Positions 7,676 to 16,382 of a DNA stretch of 64,000 nt are shown here, one piece after another. The first letter of the stretch is position 1. Every line of letters starts with the position of its first letter. Source of the stretch: Trebonia sp964581815 (GTDB taxonomy: Bacteria > Actinomycetota > Actinomycetes > Streptosporangiales > Streptosporangiaceae); contig CAZORE010000021.1 of the NCBI GenBank assembly GCA_964581815.1, forward strand, positions 1 to 64,000. The letters run 5' to 3'. The notes under the pieces are model-generated. The model had not been told where the DNA came from. It saw nothing but the letters and a program-made list of their open reading frames with translations, and did not search any database. A program made the position numbers and the translations under genes.

Positions 7676-7885
7676 TTGCTCGTTTTCTGTGCTGGGCCTG
7701 TCTCGGGTCTGCTGGCGTCAGGGCTAGCGGTGGAGGCGATGGCCAAAGGGCGGGCAAGGTCCGCCAATGACATGATGATCGCCGCGACCGCTGCCAGTAC
7801 CAGCCGGATCCTGCTCACCACTGATGCCAGCGCCGACTTCGACCAGCTCACTGGCGTCCGCGCGGAAGTGCTGAAACTGCCCTGA
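7676..7885 (+). pseudogene. Truncated PIN-domain (VapC-type toxin) remnant
   Basis: The frame encodes the C-terminal third of a PIN domain: SANDMMIAATAASTSRILLT, with the acidic residue that normally coordinates Mg2+, followed by TDASADFDQLTGVRAEVL. The N-terminal catalytic Asp and the rest of the fold are missing, and no antitoxin is adjacent. It is probably a decayed vapC; nothing else is recognisable between 7616 and 7958. Confidence 0.55.
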
Positions 7886-7958
7886 GGTGGGGCTACCCAC
7901 TGACGCCTGTGAACCGGACCGTCGGGCGAGGGGACACCGTTGATAACCCGTTAACCAG

Positions 7959-8759
7959 ATGACTGGTCTAAGCCGGCCCGGTCATCATGCCGGTGTGGAC
8001 ATCGATTCCTTTGTGCGGGACGGGTTCGTGGCCGTCCGCCAGGCCGTGGACGCGGATACGGCAGCGGCGTGCCAGGACCTGATCTGGACGGCGATGGGGC
8101 AGCGCGGCGTCCGCCAGGACGACAGCGGCACCTGGCGTTCTCTTGTGGAGGCGGGCAGCCTTGGCCTGTCGGGCGAGTCGTTCACGGCGGCCTACATGGC
8201 ACCGGCATTGACCGCCGCCTATGACGAGCTCATCGGCCCGGGGCGCTGGAAGCCGTCGGTGGACATCGGGGAGTCGGTTGTCGTGCGGTTTCCGTCCGAG
8301 GACCGGGCGAACGCCGGCTACCACGTCGAGGGCAGCTACCCCGGACCAGTTGGCCAGCACTGGCGGGTGAACGTCCGCTCCCGCGGACGCGGACTGCTCG
8401 CGCTGTTCCTGTTCACCGACGTCGGACCCGATGACGCGCCCACGCGGCTCGTGCACGGGTCGCACCTGACCGTTGCCCGGTTCCTTGCGCCATACGGCGA
8501 GACGGGCACTGACGCTGACACCCAGCTCTGGTATCCCTCGACGCTGTGCCGTCCGGTCGCCCACGCGACGGGGACGGCCGGGGACGTGTTCTTGTGCCAC
8601 CCCTTCATCGTGCACACGGCGACCTGGCCGCACCGGGGAACCGGGCCCCGGGTGATTGCCCAGCCCGCAGTCGGCGCGCCAGCCGGGTTCGCGCTCGACG
8701 GCACCGACCCGTCGCCTGTCGCCCGGGCCATCATGGACGGACTCGCCATGACGGACTAA
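7959..8759 (+). CDS. Phytanoyl-CoA dioxygenase (PhyH) family Fe(II)/2-oxoglutarate oxygenase
   Basis: A 266-residue member of the PhyH family of non-heme iron oxygenases. The N-terminal VDIDSFVRDGFVAVRQAVD is the family opening. The iron-binding facial triad appears as HVEG near residue 122 (H-x-D/E type) and the distal His in FLCHPFIVHTATWPH, followed by RVIAQPA with the 2-oxoglutarate-binding Arg. The start is uncertain: ATG at 7959 or GTG at 7995. It stands alone, with no pathway context. The substrate is unknown. Confidence 0.78.
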   Translation: MTGLSRPGHHAGVDIDSFVRDGFVAVRQAVDADTAAACQDLIWTAMGQRGVRQDDSGTWRSLVEAGSLGLSGESFTAAYMAPALTAAYDELIGPGRWKPSVDIGESVVVRFPSEDRANAGYHVEGSYPGPVGQHWRVNVRSRGRGLLALFLFTDVGPDDAPTRLVHGSHLTVARFLAPYGETGTDADTQLWYPSTLCRPVAHATGTAGDVFLCHPFIVHTATWPHRGTGPRVIAQPAVGAPAGFALDGTDPSPVARAIMDGLAMTD

Positions 8760-8896
8760 GGGCGCGCCGGGCCCACGCGTGAATGACTGAACTCACGACG
8801 CAAAGTGGAGCCACCCGCGCCGGGCCGGCGTAGCGGAGGGTCCGGCCGTCGGGCAGCTCATCCTGCGCCCGGGTGACCGTCCAGGCCTGAACCAGC

Positions 8897-9280
8897 TCAG
8901 CTGCTGCCCCGCAGAGGCGGCAGTACGGGGCGCGACTGGTCGCGGTCACCAGGGAGGGACCTCGCCTGTCGCACATCCCGGGTACTGGCGGAGAACTCCT
9001 CCTCCAACTGAGCCAGCCAGGCCAGATGGCCCTCCAGCGCATGGCGGCCTTCTGCGGTGAGCCGGAACCAGGTGCGCGGTCGCCGGCCGACCGCGCCCTT
9101 GCGGACTTCCACGTACCCGGCGTCTTCGAGCACGCGGGACTGTTTCGACAGCACTGAGTCGCTGATCCCGGCCACGTCACGCAGCGCGGCGAACTCGAGC
9201 CAGTCCGCGCCGGCCGCTAGCAGCCCGCAGATCGACAACCGGGTGATCGGGTGAATGAGCGGGTCCGGCCTGGCGGTCAC
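8897..9280 (-). CDS. Winged-helix transcriptional regulator
   Basis: A 127-residue MarR/PadR-like winged helix regulator: HPITRLSICGLLAAGADWLE, helix-turn-helix DVAGISDSVLSKQSRVLEDA, wing YVEVRKGAVGRRPRTWFRLT. The start is GTG at 9280, overlapping the stop of the upstream membrane-protein gene by 4 nt (GTGA), so the two are translationally coupled. The fully palindromic element at 9799-9830 in front of the operon is its likely operator, giving autoregulation. The effector is unknown. Confidence 0.82.
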   Translation of the reverse strand: MTARPDPLIHPITRLSICGLLAAGADWLEFAALRDVAGISDSVLSKQSRVLEDAGYVEVRKGAVGRRPRTWFRLTAEGRHALEGHLAWLAQLEEEFSASTRDVRQARSLPGDRDQSRPVLPPLRGSS

Positions 9281-9786
9281 GCCGCCCCTCCGCCGCCTCG
9301 CAGGTCCTGGCGGATCGCCCGCAGCAGGGCCTGCTGGCCGGTCACCTCCGCCGCGACCGCGAGGGCCGCGACGACGATCGCGGCCCAGAGCAGGCCGTGG
9401 CGGATCAGGGAGATCTCGGTCCCGAGGCCGGCAACGCTCACCACGGCGCTCGCGATCGCTGCGGGACGGCCCGGGCGATAGTAGAAAAGGCCGTCTTGCA
9501 GGATGCGGAGGGGCCGGGGGCCTGCCTTCATGCCGGTGGCCCGGGTCATGCCCCACTGCAGCAGGCAGCACACCGCCAATATGGGGACCACGATGGCCCA
9601 GGTACTAACCGACGTGGGGGAAGAGAAAGACCGCGAGGTAAAGGGACCCGCGAAGAACAGTGCCCACACGATGACGGTACCGGGCAGGTACCACCACGGC
9701 GGCCGCATCCGGTCCGCCAGCCGGCCCCGCTGCACCCGCAGCAACTCCAGCTCCAGCGCTGCTGGGTCTCTTGACACATCGCGCAT
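9277..9786 (-). CDS. Membrane protein coupled to winged-helix regulator
   Basis: A 169-residue protein with four predicted transmembrane segments: WWYLPGTVIVWALFFAG, TWAIVVPILAVCCLLQWG, AAIASAVVSVAGLG and LLWAAIVVAALAVAAEV. The ATG at 9786 follows AGAGGAG. No enzymatic motif is visible. Pairs of a winged-helix regulator and a small membrane protein are common in actinobacteria, and the regulator typically controls its partner. Function unknown. Confidence 0.72.
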   Translation of the reverse strand: MRDVSRDPAALELELLRVQRGRLADRMRPPWWYLPGTVIVWALFFAGPFTSRSFSSPTSVSTWAIVVPILAVCCLLQWGMTRATGMKAGPRPLRILQDGLFYYRPGRPAAIASAVVSVAGLGTEISLIRHGLLWAAIVVAALAVAAEVTGQQALLRAIRQDLRGGGGAA

Positions 9787-9798
9787 TACAGCTCCTCT

Positions 9799-9830
9799 GG
9801 CATGTACTTTCCATTTAGAAAGTACATGCC
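9799..9830. promoter_or_regulatory. Perfect palindromic operator of the winged-helix/membrane operon
   Basis: Arms GGCATGTACTTTC (9799-9811) and GAAAGTACATGCC (9818-9830) are perfectly complementary with a 6-nt centre. The element directly precedes the ribosome binding site of the gene starting at 9786, so a bound dimer would cover the promoter or transcription start. Confidence 0.65.
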
Positions 9831-10151
9831 TAACCCGCCCGCGACAAGCCTGCGCATTCCCTACACGCTCCACCGCAAGATGAATCAGGGGAACGCCGAC
9901 CCCGGCACGCTTGGAAACGACTTCGGCTTGTTTGGGATGGTCCTATGGGGCCCCGCACGCGCGATACCCCGCGTAGGGTCGGCCCGATCGCCCGTCTGGC
10001 TGCGGTGGCACCGGGGTCTGACTGTGGCGCCGCGTCAGCGCGGCCCGGGGCCCTACGGGTCCGCTGGCGGGACCGATGAGTTTGTTCTGCGGCCCGGGTC
10101 TAATCCAGGGCCATGACGTAGCCGGCGGCGCCGACACCGAGGAGGACACCG
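9831..10151. other. Intergenic stretch without recognised gene
   Basis: About 320 bp of GC-rich sequence. Short frames exist on both strands but have no ribosome binding site or family resemblance. The last bases (10141-10146, GGAGGA) are the ribosome binding site of the next gene. Confidence 0.5.
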
Positions 10152-10712
10152 TTGCGTACCCTTGCGATCACCCAGAACATCACTGTCGACGGGGCGATCG
10201 AGATGCTGGGCAACTGGTTCGATCCGCAGGATCAGGCCGGTACGGACAGCTCAGACCTGCTTGAGGAACTGCACCGCCAGGATGGGACGGCCGACGGGTT
10301 CCTCACGGGCCGCAAGACGTTCGAGGACCTCCGCAGCTACTGGCCCAAGCAGTCAGACGACGGCACGGGCATCACCGATTACCTCAACCGGGTGCGCAAG
10401 TACGTCGTCTCCTCCACCCTGGCCGACCCGGAGTGGGAGAACTCCACCGTCCTGTCGGGCGACCCAGTCGCGGAGGTCCGTGCGCTCAAGGAGCAGCCGG
10501 GTCAGGACATCGTGGTCACCGGCAGCATCACGCTATGCCATGCGCTGATTACCGCGGGATTGGTGGACGAGTACCGCCTGTTCGTCTACCCCGTCGTTCA
10601 GGGTCGTGGCCGTCGGCTGTTCCCCGACGGGTTTGAGCTACCGAAGCTGAGGCTGCTCGAGGCTAAGGCCTTCCGCTCCGGCATCACTTACTCACGCTAC
10701 GGCCGGGCCTGA
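10152..10712 (+). CDS. Dihydrofolate reductase-like (RibD C-terminal domain) protein
   Basis: A 186-residue member of the RibD_C/DHFR-like family of NADPH-dependent reductases. It opens RTLAITQNITVDGAIEM and has FLTGRKTFEDLRSYWP. The nucleotide-binding segment is DIVVTGSITLCHALITAGLV, and the C-terminal FVYPVVQGRGRRLFPDG is characteristic. The start is an unusual TTG at 10152, 5 nt after GGAGGA. These stand-alone proteins are widespread in actinobacteria and generally lack an assigned substrate. Confidence 0.82.
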   Translation: MRTLAITQNITVDGAIEMLGNWFDPQDQAGTDSSDLLEELHRQDGTADGFLTGRKTFEDLRSYWPKQSDDGTGITDYLNRVRKYVVSSTLADPEWENSTVLSGDPVAEVRALKEQPGQDIVVTGSITLCHALITAGLVDEYRLFVYPVVQGRGRRLFPDGFELPKLRLLEAKAFRSGITYSRYGRA

Positions 10713-10755
10713 GTCCAAGCCGAAGCCGTGCTTCGTGCCCTTAATGTCTGGATAG

Positions 10756-10768
10756 CTAGGTCACCTAG
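10756..10768. promoter_or_regulatory. Short palindrome upstream of MoxR-VWA pair
   Basis: CTAGGTCACCTAG has two perfect 6-bp arms around one base, inside a looser GTCT...AGAC repeat. It sits 68 bp before the MoxR start. A possible operator, with no known regulator. Confidence 0.3.
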
Positions 10769-10835
10769 ACAGTGCGCCGCCTGTTACCGCACAGTAGTGT
10801 GAAGATGCCGCCGACAGCTCAGGAGGGGCGCCAGG

Positions 10836-11750
10836 GTGACCCAGGCCGACGATGTGGCCGGCGTGTTCGCGGACACGGCATCGGTCCGGGCGGGCCTCGC
10901 CGCCGTGGGGTACCTCGCCGATGACAAGATCGCCGGGGTGGTGAGCCTGGCCGCGCGGCTGGGCAAGCCGCTGCTGATTGAGGGGCCGGCCGGGACCGGT
11001 AAGACGCAGCTCGCCAAGTCGGTGGCGATGATGGCCGACCGCCCGCTCATCCGGCTGCAGTGCTATGAGGGCATCGACGAGTCGAAAGCCCTGTATGAAT
11101 GGGACTACCGCAAGCAGCTGCTGTGGATCCAGGCGGCGCGCGGTGACGAGACGTTCTCCGCCGACGCCGTGATCGAGACCGGGAAGGGCATCTTCGACGA
11201 GCGTTTCCTGCTGACCCGCCCGATGCTGGAGGCGATCCGCAGCCCGGAGCCCGCGGTGCTGCTCGTGGACGAGGTGGACCGGGTCGACACGGAGACCGAA
11301 GCGCTGTTCCTTGAGGTCCTCGCCGAGCACCAGGTATCGGTGCCGGAGTTGGGTCGCATGGAAGCCCGTCACGTGCCGTTGGTGTTTCTCACCTCGAACA
11401 ACACCCGTGACCTGTCGGAGGCCCTCAAGCGCCGGTGCCTGTTCCTCTACCTTGACTACCCGGCCGCCGACCGGGAGCGGGAGATCGTCGAGCACGCGGT
11501 CCCGGGCCTCGCGCGAGAGCTGGTGGAGCGGCTCGTCGGCCTCGTGGAGACGCTACGCCGCCTGAACCTGAAGAAGCCGCCGTCCGTCTCGGAGACCATC
11601 GACCTGGCCCGGACGCTCCACCTGCTCGGGGCCACGGAGCTGGACGTGACGGATTCCTCGCTCGTGCAGAACGTGCTGCTGAAGTACCGGGACGACGTCC
11701 AGATCGCTGCGGCCGCCCTCGCGCCGCGCCCATGGAACAAGCGACCGTGA
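10836..11750 (+). CDS. MoxR-type AAA+ ATPase
   Basis: A 304-residue AAA+ ATPase of the MoxR class. It shows Walker A GPAGTGKTQ, Walker B VLLVDEVDR, sensor 1 FLTSNNTRDLSEAL and the arginine-finger segment LKRRCLFLYLDYP. MoxR ATPases act as chaperones that mature metal-containing or surface enzyme complexes together with a VWA partner, which is the next gene. The start GTG at 10836 follows CAGGAGGGG. It resembles the CoxD branch, whose partner is CoxE. Confidence 0.88.
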   Translation: MTQADDVAGVFADTASVRAGLAAVGYLADDKIAGVVSLAARLGKPLLIEGPAGTGKTQLAKSVAMMADRPLIRLQCYEGIDESKALYEWDYRKQLLWIQAARGDETFSADAVIETGKGIFDERFLLTRPMLEAIRSPEPAVLLVDEVDRVDTETEALFLEVLAEHQVSVPELGRMEARHVPLVFLTSNNTRDLSEALKRRCLFLYLDYPAADREREIVEHAVPGLARELVERLVGLVETLRRLNLKKPPSVSETIDLARTLHLLGATELDVTDSSLVQNVLLKYRDDVQIAAAALAPRPWNKRP

Positions 11751-13186
11751 CTGGCCGGGGCGCGAGCCATGACCCGGCGGCCATGACCAGCCCTGCCATC
11801 TCGCCGACGGAGCGCATTCACCGCTTTACCGATGAGCTGCGCGCCCGCGGGATACCAGTCTCCATGGTCGAGCGGCTGGACGGCATGCGGGCCGCGCGTA
11901 TCGCCGAGCTCGACCGGGCCGACGGTCTGCGCACCGCGTTGCGCGCCACGCTGATCAAGTCGGCCGACCATCTTGCCGTCTTCGAGGAGGTCTTCGACCT
12001 CTACTTCGAGCCGGGGGGCTCCCGCCGGGCCGCGCCAGCCGACCCGGCCGACGCCAAGCCACGGCTGGACCTGGAGCATGCCGTCCGCAGCGTCTTGCGC
12101 GAGGGATCGGAGGAGCTCGCCCGCCAAGTGGCCGAGCAGGCGGTCGAGGAGTACGTCCGGTTCGAGCCGGGACGCCCGGTGGCCGGGGTGTTCTACGAGC
12201 GCTCGGCGCTGGCGGGCCTGCGGCTTGATGAGCTGATGACCCAGATGCTCGCGGAGGCCGCCGCGGCCATCGGCGGGTCAGGCGGGTCAGGCAGGCTGGG
12301 CGATCCCGGGCAGCACCTGCGGTTCGAGGTCCAGCGGACCCAGACCACCATCCGGGCCGAGCGGCTGCGGGGTCAGGTCCGCAAGGCCATCAGAGAGCTG
12401 CTCGTCGCTGACCGGGGGGCGGACGCGGTCGCCAAGACGCTCCGTCAGCCGCTGACCGCCGACGTCGACATTTCGCGGGCGAGCCGTGAGCAGCTGGCCG
12501 AGGTCCAGCGGGTCCTCACCCCGATTCAGCACAAGCTCGCGACCACCGTGATGCGCAAGCGCCGCAGCCGCGTCGACCTCGTCGACGTCCGCGCCACCCT
12601 GCGCGCCTCGATGGCCACCGGCGGGGTGCCCGTGAAGCTCGCGCACCGCAAGCCCCGGCCCACCAAGCCGCATCTGTACGTCCTGGCCGACGTGTCCGGG
12701 TCAGTGGCGACCTTCGCCGGCTTCACCGTGACCCTGGTGTCGGCGATGTCGCAGCTGTTCTCCCGGCTGCGAACCTTCGCCTTCATCGAGAACGCGGCCG
12801 AGATCACCGACGCCCTCCGGCAGGCCCGCGGCCCCGAGCACGCCATCGCGGCAATGCGCGACTACGTGGCGGCCGGCGAACTCGGCAGCCATACCGACTA
12901 CGGCCGCGCGCTGCGGCAGTTCCACGCCACGGTCGGCCAGGAACTGGAGCACCGCGCCACGGTCCTCATCTTCGGTGACGCCCGGGGCAACTACCTCCCG
13001 GCGGAGGAGGCCACGCTGGCCAAGATCGCCCGCCGCGCCGGCTCGGTGTACTGGCTGAACCCCGAACCGCGTGCGCTGTGGGACACCGGGGACTCCACGA
13101 TGCGCGCCTACGAGCCGCACTGCGCCGCCGCCGTCACCTGCCGGACCCTGAACGACCTGCGCGGCTTCATCGAGCAACTCGGCTAA
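11732..13186 (+). CDS. VWA domain protein (CoxE-like), MoxR partner
   Basis: A protein of up to 484 residues. The C-terminal half is a von Willebrand A domain of the CoxE type: HLYVLADVSGSVATFAGFTV contains the MIDAS motif DxSxS, followed by FAFIENAAEITDAL and ATVLIFGDARGNY. The N-terminal half is helical and charged. It overlaps the MoxR gene by 19 nt if ATG 11732 is used; ATG 11783, just past the MoxR stop, is an equally possible start, and neither has a clear ribosome binding site. It is presumed to act with the MoxR ATPase as a metal-dependent assembly chaperone. The client is unknown; no CO dehydrogenase genes are in the window. Confidence 0.82.
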   Translation: MEQATVTGRGASHDPAAMTSPAISPTERIHRFTDELRARGIPVSMVERLDGMRAARIAELDRADGLRTALRATLIKSADHLAVFEEVFDLYFEPGGSRRAAPADPADAKPRLDLEHAVRSVLREGSEELARQVAEQAVEEYVRFEPGRPVAGVFYERSALAGLRLDELMTQMLAEAAAAIGGSGGSGRLGDPGQHLRFEVQRTQTTIRAERLRGQVRKAIRELLVADRGADAVAKTLRQPLTADVDISRASREQLAEVQRVLTPIQHKLATTVMRKRRSRVDLVDVRATLRASMATGGVPVKLAHRKPRPTKPHLYVLADVSGSVATFAGFTVTLVSAMSQLFSRLRTFAFIENAAEITDALRQARGPEHAIAAMRDYVAAGELGSHTDYGRALRQFHATVGQELEHRATVLIFGDARGNYLPAEEATLAKIARRAGSVYWLNPEPRALWDTGDSTMRAYEPHCAAAVTCRTLNDLRGFIEQLG

Positions 13187-13229
13187 GCCCACCCTGGGAC
13201 CGTGCCCATGCGCGGCAAGTACCTTCCGC

Positions 13230-14207
13230 TCAGCGGGCGTGCGCGGCGAAGAACGTCCAGATGACCTGCGTCGCGTCCAGTGCCGTGGACGGGGGGTCGG
13301 TGCCAAGCAGCCGCTCCACAATCGGGCTCGGCACGCCGCCTGGCCACTGATGGCCCGCTCCGGCGATGGTGACGAGCTCGACCGACCGCCCGGCGAGGCA
13401 GTTCGCGACGGAGGTGGTCACCGTCCCCGCGGTGGTCGCCGCCGGCGGCGCGCAGCGGTCCGTTTGCCTCCAGCTGGCGTTGACCGCGGGCACGGCGGGG
13501 CCGTCGATGTGCGCCACCCCGGAACCCTCGCCACCGTCGTAGGGGATGTTCTTGTCGGCGGTGCCGTGGATGGCGATCACCGACGTGGGGGCGGGGCTGG
13601 GGCAGCCGCCGAGCTCGGTCGCCGAGTCGGGGCCGATGGCGGCGAAGATCGTGGTGCGGCAGGCGAGGTCGTAGGCCATGATGCCGCCGTTGCTGATGCC
13701 GGTGGCGTAGACCCGGCCGGGGTCGACCCGGACGGCGCGGGAGATGGCGGACACCATGGCCGTGATGAAGCCGATGTCGTCGGTGCCAGTCCGGCCGGGC
13801 GTGCCGCAGCAGCCGCCGCCGGCGTTCCACGCCCGGTCCAGGCCGTCCGGGTACGCGACGAGGAAGTGGCCGGAGTCCGCCTCGGCGTTCCAGTGGTAGG
13901 ACTTCTCCGCCTGGCTGCCGGTGCCGAACCCGCCGTGCAGCATGACGACGAGCGGCGCGGCGGCAGGCAGCACCGCGGGGCGGTAGACGATGTAGCTGCG
14001 GTTGACGCCGCCGACGGAGATGCCGTGCGTTGAGGACCCGACGGGAACAGCCGGCGTCGCGGCGGGCGCCGTCGCGGCCGGGGCCGCCGACTGGCCGGCG
14101 TCCGGCTGCGCCCGGCAGCCCGCGAGTCCGGCGACCAGCGCCATGGCGGCCAGCGCGGCCGCGGCAAGCCTAGCCCGGGGCGCGGTGCGCCGCGCAGCAG
14201 TTCGCAT
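13230..14207 (-). CDS. Secreted lipoprotein esterase, PHB depolymerase/LpqC-like
   Basis: A 325-residue alpha/beta hydrolase with a lipoprotein signal peptide (residues 1-31, lipobox LAGC). The oxyanion region is PLVVMLHGGFGTGS and the nucleophile elbow is GISNGG with the catalytic Ser. Downstream come an Asp region (IHGTADKNIPYDGG) and the catalytic His in GAGHQWPGG. The paired Cys of GGGCCGT fits the Esterase_PHB/feruloyl esterase branch. It is anchored outside the membrane and may cleave polyester or feruloyl-polysaccharide bonds, which would suit the xylanase at 31608, but the two are far apart. It is divergent from the MarR gene. Confidence 0.84.
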   Translation of the reverse strand: MRTAARRTAPRARLAAAALAAMALVAGLAGCRAQPDAGQSAAPAATAPAATPAVPVGSSTHGISVGGVNRSYIVYRPAVLPAAAPLVVMLHGGFGTGSQAEKSYHWNAEADSGHFLVAYPDGLDRAWNAGGGCCGTPGRTGTDDIGFITAMVSAISRAVRVDPGRVYATGISNGGIMAYDLACRTTIFAAIGPDSATELGGCPSPAPTSVIAIHGTADKNIPYDGGEGSGVAHIDGPAVPAVNASWRQTDRCAPPAATTAGTVTTSVANCLAGRSVELVTIAGAGHQWPGGVPSPIVERLLGTDPPSTALDATQVIWTFFAAHAR

Positions 14208-14261
14208 AGCGGAAATTTAGGCAAGTACCTTGTCAAAGTCAAATGTGCCAGGATAAGGCCT

Positions 14262-14705
14262 GTGAGCGAGAACCCTGCCGAGAACGCACTGCGGACGGTC
14301 CCAGCGCTTGTCCAGCTGCTTGCCCGAAACCGAGCGGAGCGGCTCCGGGCGGACTTCGCCGCCGCGGGCATGACTGGCCTGCGCCCGGTGCACGCGCTGG
14401 TGCTCGTCCCGCTGCTCGGCGGCGGCCGGCACGCCATCAGCCTGGCGGCCGACCTCGGGGTCACCAGGCAGGCGGTCGCCCAGGTGGTGGCGACGCTGGA
14501 GCGGGACGGCTACGTGCGGCGGGTCACCGATCCCGGTGACGCCCGGGCGAAGCTTGTCTGCCTGACCCCGCGCGGGCGGGCCGCACTGCGCACCATGTAC
14601 GCCAGCGCCCGCGCCACCGAGGATGCCTGGCGGCAGCGACTCGGGGCGGAGCGGTTCGCGGAGTTCCGGGCGGACCTGCTCTCCCTCCTGGCGGAGGCCG
14701 GCTGA
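14262..14705 (+). CDS. MarR-family transcriptional regulator
   Basis: A 147-residue MarR regulator: helix-turn-helix HAISLAADLGVTRQAVAQVV, wing GYVRRVTDPGDARAKLVCLT, and a C-terminal dimerisation helix. The start is GTG at 14262. It is separated by 54 bp from the divergent esterase gene. That interval contains two TTTGAC-like half sites on the minus strand (14230-14245) that could serve as promoter and operator. It may control the esterase or the ABC exporter that converges on it. Confidence 0.82.
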   Translation: MSENPAENALRTVPALVQLLARNRAERLRADFAAAGMTGLRPVHALVLVPLLGGGRHAISLAADLGVTRQAVAQVVATLERDGYVRRVTDPGDARAKLVCLTPRGRAALRTMYASARATEDAWRQRLGAERFAEFRADLLSLLAEAG

Positions 14706-14723
14706 CCCGCCGGACGCCCGCCC

Positions 14724-15488
14724 CTACCGGGTACGCCGCCGCAAGGTAAGCGCGCCGCCGACCAGTGCGGCGACGGTGAACGCGAGGATGACCGCCACGT
14801 CCCCGCTGGCGGCGCTCGTCCACGAGGCCGAGCCAGTGATCCGCTGCATGGCGTCGACCGCGTAGGACAGCGGCAGGACGTCCGACAGCCAGCGGAGCAC
14901 GGCCGTCATGTGGTCGCGGGGCACGACGAGGCCGCACAGCAGCGCCTGCGGGAGGACGAAGGCGGGCATGAACTGGACGGCCTGGAACTCGGTGCGGGCG
15001 AACGCGCTGGCGAACAGCCCGCACGCCATGCCGAGGACGGCGTCGAGGACCGCGACGACGGCCATCGGCACCGCCGAGCCGGGTACGGTGACGCCCAGCC
15101 AGGTCAGCGAGATCACCAGGACCAGGGTCACCTGCACGCAGGCCATCAGCCCGAAGGCGATGCCGTAGCCCGCCAGCAGGTCGAGCTTGCCGAGCGGCAT
15201 CGCCATCAGCCGCTCGAGCGTGCCCCTCGCCCGCTCCCGCTGGGTGGTGATCGCCGCGACGATGAACATGATCACGAACGGGAACACGCCGATGTACTCG
15301 GGCGCCACCCGGTTCAGCACCGCCGCGTTGGCCACCACGTAGCGGAGCAGGATCATCAGGACCGCCGGGACCGCCACCATCATCGCGATGGTCCGCGGGT
15401 CGTGCCGCAGCTGGGTGAGCACCCGGCGGGCGGTCGCCCCGGCGAGCACCGGGCTGAACTCCCGGGACGCGTACCTCTCGCCGTTCAC
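14724..15488 (-). CDS. ABC-2 type transporter permease
   Basis: A 254-residue ABC-2 membrane subunit with six hydrophobic segments. It has the characteristic DPRTIAMMVAVPAVLMILL near the N-terminus and GTLERLMAMPLGKLDLLAGY in the cytosolic loop. Its ATG overlaps the stop of the ATPase gene by 4 nt. Together with the ATPase it forms a drug or lipid exporter of the DrrAB type. Substrate unknown. Confidence 0.85.
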   Translation of the reverse strand: MNGERYASREFSPVLAGATARRVLTQLRHDPRTIAMMVAVPAVLMILLRYVVANAAVLNRVAPEYIGVFPFVIMFIVAAITTQRERARGTLERLMAMPLGKLDLLAGYGIAFGLMACVQVTLVLVISLTWLGVTVPGSAVPMAVVAVLDAVLGMACGLFASAFARTEFQAVQFMPAFVLPQALLCGLVVPRDHMTAVLRWLSDVLPLSYAVDAMQRITGSASWTSAASGDVAVILAFTVAALVGGALTLRRRTR

Positions 15489-16285
15489 CGCTGCACCCCC
15501 TGCGGGACAGGGGGGGCGGGCGGGGCAGGGGGGGCGGGCGGGGCAGAGACAGCCAGCGCGAGGAACGCCGACTCAAGGTCGGGCGCGCCGGTCTGCCGGA
15601 GGATCTCGGCTGGCGGTGCCTCGGCCAGGAACCGGCCCTCGCGCATGAACAGCAGGTTGTCGCACCGGGCGGCCTCGTCCATCACGTGGCTGGAGACCAG
15701 CAGCGACGTCCCGTCGGCGGCCAGGCCGTGGAACAGCGACCACAGGTCCCGGCGGAGCACCGGGTCAAGGCCGACGGTCGGCTCGTCGAGTACGAGCAGG
15801 TCGGGACGGCCGAGCAGCGCGACCGCCAGGCCGACCCGGGCGAGCTGGCCGCCGGAGAACGTGCCGACGAGCCGCCGGTCAAGCCCGCCGAGGTCAAGCC
15901 GGGCGACGGTCGCCGCGATGGCCTCCGCCAGCAGGCGGCCGCGCAGCCCGAGCACCGTACCGAAGTACCGGAGGTTCTCCCCCAGGGTCAGGTCCGTGTA
16001 CACGGCGGGCGCCTGGGTGGCGTACCCGACGCGGGCGCGCAACCGAGGATGGCCGGCGGGCAGCCCGAGCACGGTCACGGTCCCGGCGGTGACCGCCTGG
16101 ACGCCGACAAGGACCCGCATCAGCGTGGTCTTACCGCAGCCGCTCGGCCCGAGCAGCCCGGTCACCTGGCCACCGGCCAGGTCAAAGGTGAGGTCATCGA
16201 GCACCAGCTGCCCGCCTCGGCGGACCAGAAGGCCCTGCCCGCTCACGACCGCCCCGGTCCGGTCACCGGGCTCGGCACTGTTCAT
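15485..16285 (-). CDS. ABC transporter ATPase (DrrA-like)
   Basis: A 266-residue ABC ATPase with Walker A GPSGCGKTT, a Q-loop segment, signature FSGGQLARVGLA, Walker B LLVLDEPTVGLDP and H-loop SSHVMDEA. The C-terminus ends in a Pro-Ala run (PPAPPAPPAPP) encoded by a GC-only tandem repeat at about 15500-15545. It partners the permease gene that overlaps it by 4 nt. The start ATG at 16285 was chosen from frame and family length. Confidence 0.88.
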   Translation of the reverse strand: MNSAEPGDRTGAVVSGQGLLVRRGGQLVLDDLTFDLAGGQVTGLLGPSGCGKTTLMRVLVGVQAVTAGTVTVLGLPAGHPRLRARVGYATQAPAVYTDLTLGENLRYFGTVLGLRGRLLAEAIAATVARLDLGGLDRRLVGTFSGGQLARVGLAVALLGRPDLLVLDEPTVGLDPVLRRDLWSLFHGLAADGTSLLVSSHVMDEAARCDNLLFMREGRFLAEAPPAEILRQTGAPDLESAFLALAVSAPPAPPAPPAPPVPQGVQR

Positions 16286-16382
16286 ACGCCCATTCAGCCA
16301 CGCCGACGGGGGTGGCGGTAGGGCTTTACGTCAGGACCTACGCCACTATGGCTACTTACCCCACCGCCGGCCGGATTCCCGG

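Noticed and set aside
9802..10116. Plus-strand frame of 104 codons
   Set aside because: It starts inside the operator palindrome, has no ribosome binding site and no family resemblance.
10756..10768. CTAGGTCACCTAG considered as a DevR box
   Set aside because: It lacks the GGG and CCC ends and the 14-nt spacing; kept only as an unassigned palindrome.
14230..14245. Direct TTTGAC repeats as a MarR operator
   Set aside because: They equally fit -35 promoter elements and are not palindromic; mentioned only in the MarR entry.
16321..16334. GGGCTTTACGTCAG as a DevR-like box before the ABC exporter
   Set aside because: Too many mismatches and an unrelated gene context; likely chance in GC-rich DNA.
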